Origin: CAYOSF01 sp964406605
Lineage (GTDB): Bacteria > Chloroflexota > Dehalococcoidia > DSTF01 > RBG-16-68-14
Direction: 5' to 3'
NCBI GenBank assembly: GCA_964406605.1
Contig: CAYOSF010000010.1
Span: 1-64,000 of the forward strand
DNA length: 64,000 bases
Shown here: in pieces, positions 51,211 to 59,857 of the stretch
Position numbering within the stretch: the stretch's first letter is position 1
How the letters are laid out: every line of letters starts with the position of its first letter
Notes under the pieces: model-generated
Seen by the model: only the letters and a program-made list of their open reading frames with translations
Told to the model about the DNA's origin: nothing
Database searches by the model: none
Made by a program: the position numbers and the translations under genes

Positions 51211-51597
51211 CTACGATACGCGGGCATCCTCATCGGCGGCACCCCCGTTCCTGGCGCTGGCAGCCGCTCTCAGAAGGGCGGCCGCTGCTGGTTTCGCGAT
51301 CGGTCCGCGCAGACGCTCCGAAAGCTCCTCGACCACCTTGCCCACGTCGTCCAACGTCCGCCCGACCAGAAGTGTGCGCAGCAAGGCGTTGCATCCCGGC
51401 AGACCAAGGTTCGTCGCGACATCGACGATCGAGCTTTCTCCCGCTTCGATGACGAGTTCGACCATCAGGGCGCCGGGCCCCTCACCGACTACGGCCTTGG
51501 GGAGTCTGGCGCTGCCCACGGCAACGATGCGTGCTTCCGCTGGACGCGGCGGTGTAGGCGCCACCTCGCCGGCCTGCCCGACGCCTGACCACGTCAT
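51211..51597 (-). CDS. DUF3870-like protein (second copy)
   Basis: The 128-residue protein shares the DUF3870 pattern with the 13301-13732 protein: a GSARLP start, a MVELVIEAG strand, an IVDVATNLGLPG segment and an LLVGRTLDD turn. The Pro-rich N-terminus and Ala-rich C-terminus are not conserved. Function unknown. ATG 51597 has AAGGGAG 8 nt upstream, which excludes the longer frame. An ATAATA / TATTAT stretch at 51783-51788 could be its -10 box, but the leader would be long. Confidence 0.6.
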   Translation of the reverse strand: MTWSGVGQAGEVAPTPPRPAEARIVAVGSARLPKAVVGEGPGALMVELVIEAGESSIVDVATNLGLPGCNALLRTLLVGRTLDDVGKVVEELSERLRGPIAKPAAAALLRAAASARNGGAADEDARVS

Positions 51598-51828
51598 GGT
51601 GTGTCTCCCTTCAGGTACGGATGAGCCGTACGCCGAAGCGCCACCGACGATGACCGAGCTCACGCGCCATACCCGCCAAAGAGAATGGTGGGCAAGGAGA
51701 CCTCGGGTTGCGCCTTCCCATGCCCTGCCACCCCCTGCTCCCGATCATCTCCCCGTCCCTTCGGGCTCCTTTGCTTGAAGTAATAATACCCGACCGGACA
51801 GGAGCCCCGCAGCACCGATTCTGGGCGT

Positions 51829-51852
51829 GGCATACCTAATTTCAGGTATGCC
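51829..51852. repeat. Short perfect hairpin
   Basis: GGCATACCT and AGGTATGCC form a perfect 9-bp stem with a 6-nt loop. No T-run, so the role is open: 3'-end structure or operator for the DUF3870 gene. Confidence 0.5.
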
Positions 51853-51932
51853 GTACTCGGCTCCCAATACGGCGGACCCGTCAGGGATCTAAGTCATTGC
51901 CCACGATTCGGTGACAGACGTACGCGGGATCT

Positions 51933-52042
51933 CTCCCTCACCCCCGCTCCTTCGCTTCACTCAGGACCGGCCACTCTCCCTCACCGAGGGAGAGTGGCGA
52001 GGGCCTTCGTGCTTCGGTGGGGCGAGGCCTGGGGTGAGGGAG
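51933..52042. repeat. Nested REP-like palindromic element
   Basis: The outer arms CTCCCTCACCCC (51933-51944) and GGGGTGAGGGAG (52031-52042) are perfect complements. Inside them a 12-bp stem, CCACTCTCCCTC (51971-51982) and GAGGGAGAGTGG (51986-51997), has a 3-nt loop. This class of CCCTCACCC/GGGTGAGGG element is common as an intergenic repeat in GC-rich genomes. It also ends the 52122-55700 transcript. Confidence 0.7.
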
Positions 52043-52121
52043 CACCGAAAGTGACCAGATTGCATACGCTGTTTCCGAATCACGGACAGCCATCTAGGAG
52101 GATCGAGCGGGCGAACGGCCG

Positions 52122-55100
52122 TCAGGCGGCGGCCTCTTGATCGAGGGCAACTTCGTCCAGGGCGGGCAGCCCGCCGTCCTCACAAAGGCGGAGCAGAGCG
52201 CCGACCACCTCCGGGCTGAACTGCGCGCCGGAATTCGCCTTTACCTCGACGATGGCGCTTTCTATGTCCCGGGCGGCCCGGTAGGGTCTATCGTGCGTCA
52301 TGGCGTCGAAGGCATCCGCCACGGCGACGATGTGGGCGGCCCCGGCGATTTGGTCGCCGGAAAGCCCGTCCGGGTAGCCGCTCCCGTCCCAGCGCTCGTG
52401 ATGGGAGCGGGCGATCGTGCTCGCCTGCTCGAAGCCCAGCCTTCCCCGGAGGAACTCCTCGCCCCAGACGGTGTGCTGTTTTAGCAGCTCCCATTCGTGA
52501 TCCGTGAGCTGTCCCGTGCTGGCCAGGATGATGTCGGGCACGCGCACCTTGCCGATGTCGTGGAGGACGGCGGCCATGCCCAGGTCGGCGGCTTCTTGCT
52601 CGCCGGTGCCCAACTCGCGTGCCAGCGCGCGGGTGAGGGCGCGCACGCCCCGCAGATGGCGGCCGGTGGTCCGGTCGTGGGCCTCGGCGGCGGCCGCGAG
52701 CATCATCACCGTGTCGTCGTGAGACCGCACCAGGCGCTTGGAGGTCGAATCCAGCTCCTCGACGAGCGTGGCCATGCGTATGATGGCGGTGACCTGCCCG
52801 GCAATGGTGGTCAGGAACTGAACGTCGCCCGGCCCGCAGGTACCCTCCCGCTCCCTCGCGACCGAAAGGATCCCCACCAGCTCGTCCTGCCAGAAGAGGG
52901 GGATCACTACCGCCGACCCGAGCTGCGCGGTGCGCAACACCTGACGCTGCGGTTCCGTAAGCCGCTCGTCGTTCTGCGGGTCCTCGATGATGATGGGACG
53001 CCGGGTGCGCGTCAGCAGTTCCGTGAAGGGATCGTCTCCCAACGGGCGCGCCTCCCTCTGCCAGGCCTCCAGCATCTCAGGTGGGTTCTCGGCGAACGTG
53101 ATGCCTATGGTTGGGGGCGCGTCGGGTCGCGACCGAAGGTCGATGCTCACCGCGTCGTAGCCGGCGCCCGCAGCGATGCGATGTCCGACCAACCTGAGCT
53201 TGTCTTCCAGGTCGCCCGGAGAGGTGAGCAGGGGCACGATCTGTCCCACCATCTCCGCTGCGCGGTCCCGGCCCAGCGGCAGGACCGGCTGCGGGCCGGG
53301 CCTTCCTGCTGGCCGCTGCCGCTTCGCGCCGTACATGGCGCTGTCGGACAGCTTGACGAGCTCGGCGACCTCTGTGGCGTCCTCCGGACAAATCGCAAAG
53401 CCGATGCTGGCGAGAACGGGTACGCCGACGCCTGATTCCGGGTCGGTTAGGGCTGCACCGTCCATGGCCTTCAGGACCTCATCGCGATAACGTTCGGCCG
53501 CGTTGCGATCGGCGTTGGGAAGCACCACCACGAACTCGTCCCCGCCGTATCGCCCCACCAACGTGCCGTCGTGCGATAGCGCCTTCGCCACTGCTATCAG
53601 CACGGCGTCACCGACCTGATGGCCGAAGGTATCGTTGATGGCTTTGAGACCGTCCACATCGATGGTGCCCACGGCGCAGCGAGCGGGCTTGCCCTCCTCC
53701 GACACGAATGTCCGCAGCTCTTCGACGATCGCGCCGTGATTCAGCACGCCCGTGAGCGGATCGCTTGTGGCCTGCCTGCGCAGCATGTCCTCCACCTGTT
53801 GGCGCTCCGTGACGTCTGTGCCGACACCGATTACGCCGGAAACTTCGCCGTTCTGATCGTGCATCGGAGAGAAGTGAACCTCAAACAGGGTGCCCGCCCG
53901 TTCGAAGGCAGTTGTCAGCGTCTCTCCGCGGAGCGCGCGGCGCGCGTTCTCCTGCACGTCCGTTCTGTCGCGGTACACGTCGAACACGGAACGCCCGACG
54001 TATTCGCCGGGCTCCAACCCGAGCGCTGCTAGGGCCTTCCCCTCGTAGAGGGTATAGACTCCTTCGCGGTCCAGGGCGAAAAGAACGACCGGTGCGTTTC
54101 TCACTACCGTGCGCAGGCGTTCCTCGCTCTCCCGCAGCGCCTCCTCCGCGCGCTTCCGATCGGTGACATCTCGTAGTGTGCCCTCTATGGCGGCTGGGGT
54201 TCCATCCGCATTGTGGCGGATTCGGGCGCTGGCAGAGGATGGAACGACGCGGCCGTCTCCCGCCTTGAGATGGAGCTCATAGTCAGCGGCCTCTCCATGC
54301 TTGAGGAGTTCTTCGATGAAGGCCGTCCGCTCGCCCTGGTCCTCGTAGATGTCCAGCACCGAGGTTCCGATCAGTTGATCGCGCGTGTAGCCGAATCGCT
54401 CCACCGCCGGGCTGAGTTCGACGATGGTGCCGGAGGGCTCGGTGCGGAAGTAGATGTCCTGCACGTTCTCGAAGATTTGGCGGAACTTGCTCTCGCTCTC
54501 CAGCAGCGCCTCCTCCGTCCGCTTGCGTTCGGTGATATCAGGGGCGAACTCAAGGACTTCCTTGACGTTCCCATCCGCATCGAGCATTGGATGACAGTGA
54601 ACCTCATGGATCCTGGCGCTGCCGTCCGCGTCGTAGTGGGTGTGCTCAACAGTCACCGCCCTCTTGGTTCTCTTCACCTCTTGGAGCGGGCAGACATCCG
54701 CGTCACCCGAACAGGGCTCGCTCCGTCGATGGGTGATTTCGTAGCAGGTCTTGCCTCTCAGTGATTCGGGCGGGCGCGCCGCCACGTTTGCCATCTTAAT
54801 CCGGTAGTCGTCGGCGTCGATGACGTAGAAAGGAAGGCCCAGAGCGTCCAGGGTGCTCTGCAGGTAGTCGGCTTGCTCTCGGGCCGCCTGCTCTGCCTGC
54901 TTGCGCCTTCTCACCATCTCGTTCAGGTCTCGGGCGAGAGATGCCACCTCCTCTGGCCCGCCCACGTTCTCCACTGTCTCTGCGTTGTCCGTGGCGACCG
55001 CTCGGGCTGCTGTCCGCAAGGAAGCCAACGGGCGCACCACCGACAGGACGAGGGCGGTGAAGGCTCCGGCCGCTCCCAAGGACGCGACGACGCTGGCCCC

Positions 55101-55700
55101 GATCAGCGAGCCGAGGCTGATGTGCGAGGCGCGGTCAGCAGCGGCCTCCTCAGCATCCAGTGCCGCCGACTGTTCCGTGACTACCCCGTCCAATCTCGCC
55201 ACGAATTCCTGGTAATCCGGCCACATCTGCGGGTACAGATCCTGGGCCAGCGTCACCCTGGTGTCCACGTTGACGGCACCGGCGAGAGAGATGAGTTCCT
55301 CGGTTGCCTCGCGTTCCTGCTCCGCCATCTCAATTAGCTCATCAAGCCCGGCGACGGCATCGGCGTCGTTCAGGGCGGCCAAGCCCGCCCGAGCCCGACG
55401 CAGGGCCTCGTCTCGTTCCGCAGTCCTCTCGCGGTAGAAGTCGACAACTGAGGCCATGTCCTCCGTGAACGCTGCGGCCATGAACGAGATTGAGCCGGTC
55501 AGGTCCTCGGCGCGGGCGTCTTGGACGGCGGCTACCACCTCGCTTCGATCGATCAGCCTCTGGTGGCGCGCGTCCATATCGCGGCCGCTCCAGACTGCCA
55601 CTGCCACTGCCGCCGCCAGGACGACGACCAGCATGAGCAGCAGGGCAACGACTCGCGACCTGGCTGATCTCAAGCCAAACATGTCAGCGTTGATCCTCAC
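52122..55700 (-). CDS. Membrane sensor: HAMP-PAS-GGDEF-GAF-HD-GYP cyclic-di-GMP enzyme
   Basis: The 1192-residue protein combines c-di-GMP synthesis and hydrolysis domains. In order: TM1 (about 18-40), an extracytoplasmic helical region, TM2 (about 195-220), HAMP, three PAS domains, GGDEF (motif intact at 719-723), GAF, and HD-GYP (H1047-D1048; GYP at 1108-1110). PAS1 carries a Cys/His set (C319, H324, C330, C337) in a CYxxxHxxxxPC...CP pattern that may bind metal or sense redox. The TM-HAMP-PAS part resembles the sensor half of the 3508-6015 protein. GTG 55700 and ATG 55682 are both possible starts. Confidence 0.9.
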   Translation of the reverse strand: MRINADMFGLRSARSRVVALLLMLVVVLAAAVAVAVWSGRDMDARHQRLIDRSEVVAAVQDARAEDLTGSISFMAAAFTEDMASVVDFYRERTAERDEALRRARAGLAALNDADAVAGLDELIEMAEQEREATEELISLAGAVNVDTRVTLAQDLYPQMWPDYQEFVARLDGVVTEQSAALDAEEAAADRASHISLGSLIGASVVASLGAAGAFTALVLSVVRPLASLRTAARAVATDNAETVENVGGPEEVASLARDLNEMVRRRKQAEQAAREQADYLQSTLDALGLPFYVIDADDYRIKMANVAARPPESLRGKTCYEITHRRSEPCSGDADVCPLQEVKRTKRAVTVEHTHYDADGSARIHEVHCHPMLDADGNVKEVLEFAPDITERKRTEEALLESESKFRQIFENVQDIYFRTEPSGTIVELSPAVERFGYTRDQLIGTSVLDIYEDQGERTAFIEELLKHGEAADYELHLKAGDGRVVPSSASARIRHNADGTPAAIEGTLRDVTDRKRAEEALRESEERLRTVVRNAPVVLFALDREGVYTLYEGKALAALGLEPGEYVGRSVFDVYRDRTDVQENARRALRGETLTTAFERAGTLFEVHFSPMHDQNGEVSGVIGVGTDVTERQQVEDMLRRQATSDPLTGVLNHGAIVEELRTFVSEEGKPARCAVGTIDVDGLKAINDTFGHQVGDAVLIAVAKALSHDGTLVGRYGGDEFVVVLPNADRNAAERYRDEVLKAMDGAALTDPESGVGVPVLASIGFAICPEDATEVAELVKLSDSAMYGAKRQRPAGRPGPQPVLPLGRDRAAEMVGQIVPLLTSPGDLEDKLRLVGHRIAAGAGYDAVSIDLRSRPDAPPTIGITFAENPPEMLEAWQREARPLGDDPFTELLTRTRRPIIIEDPQNDERLTEPQRQVLRTAQLGSAVVIPLFWQDELVGILSVAREREGTCGPGDVQFLTTIAGQVTAIIRMATLVEELDSTSKRLVRSHDDTVMMLAAAAEAHDRTTGRHLRGVRALTRALARELGTGEQEAADLGMAAVLHDIGKVRVPDIILASTGQLTDHEWELLKQHTVWGEEFLRGRLGFEQASTIARSHHERWDGSGYPDGLSGDQIAGAAHIVAVADAFDAMTHDRPYRAARDIESAIVEVKANSGAQFSPEVVGALLRLCEDGGLPALDEVALDQEAAA

Positions 55701-56151
55701 CGTCCTTGACCATGCCCTCGGTCAGCAGCGCAACCCCAACTGCGACGCCCGACCGGAGCGGTCCGGAGTTCGTCGGGTCGCGTGCGTGGTTCGGCGCGTG
55801 ACGGCGATTCGGCACTCGGTGGATCTCCTGTACTCCCCGGCTATGGCCTTCCGTGTCAATGTTCGGAGGGCCCAGGCGGGCTGTACATTGACCGAAAGGC
55901 AGACCCTGGTACCCTGCCCATTGGCCGATGCTGAGAACCCGCGCCTTCCGCTGGGCGGACTGGCACCTTCCATTTCCGAAGCCGCAAGGCCGTTCGTCGT
56001 TTCCTATCCCGGCGATAGCTACTTGACACATTACGTGCTTGCGCCTACCGCATTCGCATTCCGGTACTCCGGCGCCGTGGACGCCGGTTGGCCAGGAGGC
56101 AAGCGCCATTGTAGGGACCGGAAATGAGAGGCCAGCCTCGGTCTTGGCGAG
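55701..56151. other. Divergent intergenic region
   Basis: No supported gene. It contains an 8-bp inverted repeat, GTCAATGT (55855-55862) and ACATTGAC (55885-55892), 22 nt apart. This is a possible operator for the sensor gene at 55700. Confidence 0.45.
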
Positions 56152-56427
56152 ATGGATCTTGCCCACGCCGTGGCGTTGAATCTGCCCCCCGAGGTTGCCC
56201 GCCGATGGGAGGCGCAACTGCTCGAATCCTATGTCCTGGGGCTGAACGAAGCTGGAGTGTCTCGGAGTCTCGGGGAGACCTGCGAGAGGTATCGCCAGGG
56301 AGTGCTTTACGCAGTAACCGTGCCCATTCGGCAGTGGGCTGCGGGCGTCCCCGAGGACACATGGCTGCGCCTGTTCAGGAACGTGCTCGTGGTCGCGCGA
56401 GAGCTTGGTGCTGAGTCGCTGCTCTAG
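56152..56427 (+). pseudogene. C-terminal fragment of a phosphotransferase (APH/ecdysteroid-kinase-like)
   Basis: The 91-residue frame resembles the last quarter of APH/DUF1679-type kinases: MDLAHAVALNLPPEVARRWE, LLESYVLGLNEAGV and CERYRQGVLYAV. An in-frame TGA lies 9 codons upstream of the ATG and no kinase core precedes it, so the N-terminal three quarters are missing. No SD is seen. It is probably a decay remnant next to repeat copy 2. Confidence 0.5.
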
Positions 56428-56931
56428 CCGCGACCCGCTCAGATGCGCAGCCCGCCAATTGGCCAGAGGCTATCCCAGCTTGGGAGACGCGCTGCTGGAC
56501 GGGCCGGAACACCCTACTCAAGGCGGCGCCTTCGTCGCTGGTCGCCCACACCGCGGCGGGCGCCCAGGGCTCTGTTGTGCCGCGGTACTGATAGGCACTT
56601 CTGGACTAGCCCTTCGCGCCGCCTGGGCCTTCTCTCAATGGCTGGGCTTGGAGCGGGGGACGGGGATCGAATCCGCGATTGGCTGCTTCGAAGCTCCCCC
56701 GCGGCGATTCAGAGTATCCAGACGCGCCCCAGAAGCTCGACCTATCCCAGCGTCCCCGGGCGGGATGTCGGGCTGTCCCGAATCACTGTGGGGAAACGTG
56801 CACTCCCCTAGAGTCGTCTTCGAGTGACCCTACGGGCACGTTACGCGTCCGAGTCGCTGCTGGCCAGACTCAGGCTGCGGGCGTCACTTCTCGAACGCCG
56901 GACCGGGGCTGGCTAGATTGCACTGTGGGGT
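56428..56931. other. Intergenic region holding repeat copy 2
   Basis: Apart from the 56649-56890 repeat no gene or promoter is supported here. The frames found are the same noise frames as in repeat copy 1. Confidence 0.5.
56649..56890 (-). repeat. Dispersed ~243-bp repeat, copy 2, ending in a tRNA-Gly-like 3' half
   Basis: It aligns with 12848-13092. Positions 56649-56693 also match the 3' 45 nt of the tRNA-Gly gene at 57460-57504 in the same orientation, with 37 of 45 positions identical by hand count. The match covers the acceptor 3' strand with encoded CCA, the T-arm and part of the anticodon arm. The remaining 200 bp have no tRNA resemblance. Confidence 0.65.
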
Positions 56932-57426
56932 CTACCGCTTCCTCGCAGGTGGGCCATTCTGGGCCACGGCGGCCTTCACGAGCGCCTTGAACGCGCCTGC
57001 ATCGACCTTCTCCCGCTCCTGGATATCGATCGCCCGTCGCGTGTTGCCCCCAAAGCCGGCGTTGAAGAGACCGGCGGGATCCTCGAGAGAGGCTCCTTTC
57101 ATAAAGGTGAACTTCACCTTGTCCCGATAGGTCTCGCCCGTGCAGATGATGCCGTCGTGGGACCACACCGGGACCCCCATCGGGTTCGACGGCTTCGCCC
57201 ATTTCACATCCTCGACCATTTCGGGGTCGGCTTCCAGGATCAGCGCCCGCATACGGGCCAAGGTCTCCCCGCGCCATCCCCCCAGGTCACGGATCATCTG
57301 GTCGATGAGCCGGGAAGCGGGCTTCTCCTTGACGGCGCTCGACGGACGCTTGGCCGGCTTCGCGGCGACCTGCTTGGCGGAGGCCTTTGCCGCATTCCCC
57401 GACTTCTTGGGCGTCCTGTTTGCCAT
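56932..57426 (-). CDS. DUF1801 domain protein
   Basis: The 164-residue protein has a Lys/Ala/Pro-rich N-terminal extension (about 1-45) and a DUF1801 (YdhG-like) domain: LARMRALILEADPEMVEDVKW, PVWSHDGIICT, VKFTFMKGASL and RRAIDIQEREKVD. Family members are proposed iron chaperones or small-ligand binders; function is not proven. The ATG at 57426 lies only 33 nt from the tRNA 3' end, and the longer frame would run into the tRNA. It sits between the tRNA-Gly gene and the tRNA-like repeat end, a position typical of island cargo. Confidence 0.8.
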   Translation of the reverse strand: MANRTPKKSGNAAKASAKQVAAKPAKRPSSAVKEKPASRLIDQMIRDLGGWRGETLARMRALILEADPEMVEDVKWAKPSNPMGVPVWSHDGIICTGETYRDKVKFTFMKGASLEDPAGLFNAGFGGNTRRAIDIQEREKVDAGAFKALVKAAVAQNGPPARKR

Positions 57427-57459
57427 CGCGTCACTCGAACCGGAGGCAAGAAATGAAGC

Positions 57460-57534
57460 TGGAGCGGGGGACGAGGATCGAACTCGCGACAACCTGCTTG
57501 GAAGGCAGGAGCTCTACCACTGAGCTACCCCCGC
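57460..57534 (-). tRNA. tRNA-Gly(UCC)
   Basis: A full cloverleaf is present: acceptor GCGGGGG / CCCCCGC, D-arm GCTC..GAGC, anticodon stem CCTGC/GCAGG with loop CTTCCAA (anticodon TCC), T-arm GCGAG-TTCGATC-CTCGT, discriminator T and encoded CCA. A TATACT -10-like box lies 8 nt upstream (57543-57548). Confidence 0.97.
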
Positions 57535-57722
57535 TCGGTATCAGTATAACGCCGGCTGGGACCCGCACCAGCCTGGACGGGGCCGGTCTGTCGGTTCTCG
57601 CCGTCCATCCGGACGGCCCAGGCATGCGACTTGCGGTCACCGGCTGCGCTTCGCCCCCTCTGCCGGAACGCTGCCACAAGGGATAGGGTACTCTCGGCGG
57701 TGTCCTGGACGAGTACACACCC

Positions 57723-57751
57723 TTGACAGCTTTCCTCGATCAAGGTACTAT
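57723..57751 (+). promoter_or_regulatory. Sigma-70-like promoter ahead of the c-di-AMP riboswitch
   Basis: TTGACA (57723-57728), a 17-nt spacer and TACTAT (57746-57751) give a near-consensus promoter. The start point would be about 57758, just before the riboswitch. Confidence 0.8.
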
Positions 57752-57767
57752 CGGGTCGGTACCTGAG

Positions 57768-57898
57768 CAAGGAGTGCCGAACTCCCGCGATCGAGTGCGC
57801 GGGAGACGGGGGAACCGCTAGATCTGGGGTTCATCCCGCTTTGCCGGGAGGGGTAACCTTTCGCCCTCACCCGTCAGCTAACCCCGTAGGCCCACGAA
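57768..57898 (+). promoter_or_regulatory. c-di-AMP riboswitch (ydaO/yuaA class)
   Basis: The order of conserved elements matches the ydaO motif: GCCGAAC after the P1 5' strand, a GC hairpin (CTCCCGC/GCGGGAG), GGGGGAACC, GGGGTTCATCCC, GGGGTAACC, then CCGTCAGCTAACCCCGTAGGC near the 3' end and the P1 3' strand (GTG/CAC closing pairs). It lies between a strong promoter and a membrane glycosyltransferase gene. Most ydaO riboswitches switch genes off when c-di-AMP is high. Confidence 0.9.
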
Positions 57899-57927
57899 AG
57901 GTCGATTCCAGAAGGAGCGGCCTTTTC

Positions 57928-58011
57928 TTGTCGGCTATCCGCGTCTTGTTGATACCCATGAGGTGCCGGGCGGCAGGAGTGTCGGCGCGGCGGTACAGGG
58001 GGACGCCGTGA
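57928..58011 (+). CDS. Possible leader peptide overlapping the GT2 start
   Basis: TTG 57928, 10 nt after GAAGGAG (57911-57917), opens a 27-codon frame with an internal ATG at 57958. Its TGA overlaps GTG 58008 of the glycosyltransferase (GTGA). It could couple translation to the riboswitch, or be chance. No recognisable peptide. Confidence 0.3.
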   Translation: MSAIRVLLIPMRCRAAGVSARRYRGTP

Positions 58012-59798
58012 GGCTTGCGGGTGGCGGAGGCGGCTACCTCGCGCCTTGGGACCCGGAGCCCTCAGGGCGCCCGCCGAGACCTCTCTCCCACGGCCTGTCC
58101 CGACCTGCCGGCGCCCGGGTGCCCGGTCTACCAGATCTGGCAGAGCCGTTGGCGCTCTCCCTGCCGGCGTTTGCGCTCCCTGGCGCCCATGCGCCGGTGG
58201 CCACTCTGCCTGAAACTGCGACTGCGCTGCCGGCGACACGGGAGGTACAGCCCCCGCCGGCCGCACGCCTGCCTTCCTCGATCGCCACGCATGTCCCAAC
58301 CTCGCCCCGGGACCGGCTCCTGGAGCGGTTCCTGGAGACTCTCCCCCTCGCTGCAGCCGTGTTCCTGATCAGTTCGCTGCTTTGGGGCGCGCTCTGGCTT
58401 CCTCTGCCGCTCACCTTCATGTTGCTGGCCTTCGACTGCTACTGGGTGTGGCGTTCCTACAACACGGCCTTTCACTGTGTGAAGGGCTACTTCCGGCTGA
58501 GGAAGGATGCAGGGGTGGATTGGCGTGCCTGCTATGAGGAGGCGCGTGCCGCCGGAAACGCCTTTCTGCGCTGGGAAGACATTCGCCACGTCATCATCAT
58601 CCCGACGTACAAGGAAAGCATTGCGAAGCTGAGTGCCAGCCTCTCCAAGCTGGCCGAGTCCGAGATCGCCGAGGAGCAGATCTTCGTCGTGCTTGCATTC
58701 GAGGAAGCTGAGTCGGGATGCCGCAAGAAAGCGCTACGCCTCTACCAGGAGTTCCACGAGAGCTTCGCCGCTATGTTCGCGACCTTCCATCCGGCCGGCA
58801 TACCCGGTGAGGTTAAGGGCAAGTCTTCCAACGAGGCATGGGCGGGCGCGCACATCAAGCGGAAACTCGTCGACGAGATGGGCTACGACATCGACCATCT
58901 CACCGTCACCAGTTGCGATGCCGACACGCTCTTCCACCCTCGCTACTTCAACTGCCTGACCCACAAGTTTGCTACCCATCCCCAGCGGTACCGGCGTTTC
59001 TGGCAGGCGCCCGTCTTCCTCTACAACAATATCTGGGACGTGCCGGCCCCCCTGCGCCTGCCCAACGCCTTGAGCACCCTGAACCACCTCGCCCGGCTGA
59101 CCCGCAAGTACTGCGTCCTGTTCCCGCAATCAACGTACAGCCTCAGCCTGCGCATGGCGGACGACGTAGGCTACTGGGATGTCGACGTCGTTCCAGAAGA
59201 CTGGCACATGTTCCTCAAGTGTTTCTTCCACCTGGAGGGAGAGGCCGAAGTGGAGCCCATCTTCCTTCCCGTGGGCAATGACGGCGTGCGCAGCCACAGC
59301 TATTTGAAGACATTCGTGTCCCACTACGAGCAGGCGCGACGTCACGCCTGGGGCGTCTCCGACATCCCCTTCGCCGTGCGGCAGTTCCTGGCCCACCCTG
59401 AGATCCCCCTCCTCCGCCGCCTGCGCCGGACCTGGAGCCTCTTCGAGAACCACCTGCTCTGGTCTAGCCAGTGGTTCCTCATCACCGTCGGCCGCATGGT
59501 GCCGGCCGTGGCGGTCTACCTGTTCGGCGTGAAGACCATGCCGGTATGGTTCGACGTGGCGTCCACCAAGATGCTGTTCACTTGCATCCTGCCCCTGGCC
59601 GTCATGGTAGGGCTGGACACCTTCATGCGTCCCCAGCGGCCGCGGAGCTTCCCTATCTGGCTCTACCCCGTGCAGTTTGCCCAGTGGTTCTTAATGGCCG
59701 CCGTCACCTTCCTGTTCGGCGCTCTGCCCGCGCTCGATGCTCAGGCTCGGCTCGCACTGGGCAAGCGCCTGGAGTACAAGGTGACCGAAAAGGCCTAG
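58008..59798 (+). CDS. Membrane GT2-family glycosyltransferase under c-di-AMP riboswitch
   Basis: The 596-residue protein has a Pro/Ala-rich disordered N-terminus (about 1-95), two TM helices (about 112-147), a cytoplasmic GT-A domain with IIIPTYKES, the SCDADTLFHPRYF DxD motif and a VPEDWHMFLK acidic/base motif, and about three TM helices at the C-terminus. The layout is that of processive or lipid-linked GT2 synthases (cellulose-synthase-like superfamily). No QxxRW motif was found, so product and processivity are unknown. GTG 58008 is preferred because AGGGGG lies about 6 nt upstream; GTG 57963 has no SD. The upstream riboswitch implies control by c-di-AMP, a wall and osmotic-stress signal. 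Confidence 0.85.
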   Translation: MRLAGGGGGYLAPWDPEPSGRPPRPLSHGLSRPAGARVPGLPDLAEPLALSLPAFALPGAHAPVATLPETATALPATREVQPPPAARLPSSIATHVPTSPRDRLLERFLETLPLAAAVFLISSLLWGALWLPLPLTFMLLAFDCYWVWRSYNTAFHCVKGYFRLRKDAGVDWRACYEEARAAGNAFLRWEDIRHVIIIPTYKESIAKLSASLSKLAESEIAEEQIFVVLAFEEAESGCRKKALRLYQEFHESFAAMFATFHPAGIPGEVKGKSSNEAWAGAHIKRKLVDEMGYDIDHLTVTSCDADTLFHPRYFNCLTHKFATHPQRYRRFWQAPVFLYNNIWDVPAPLRLPNALSTLNHLARLTRKYCVLFPQSTYSLSLRMADDVGYWDVDVVPEDWHMFLKCFFHLEGEAEVEPIFLPVGNDGVRSHSYLKTFVSHYEQARRHAWGVSDIPFAVRQFLAHPEIPLLRRLRRTWSLFENHLLWSSQWFLITVGRMVPAVAVYLFGVKTMPVWFDVASTKMLFTCILPLAVMVGLDTFMRPQRPRSFPIWLYPVQFAQWFLMAAVTFLFGALPALDAQARLALGKRLEYKVTEKA

Positions 59799-59857
59799 CG
59801 CGGAGCTTCCTCAGGCGCCGCGGCGGGTACCAAACTACGTGGTCGCGCCGCCGCCCT

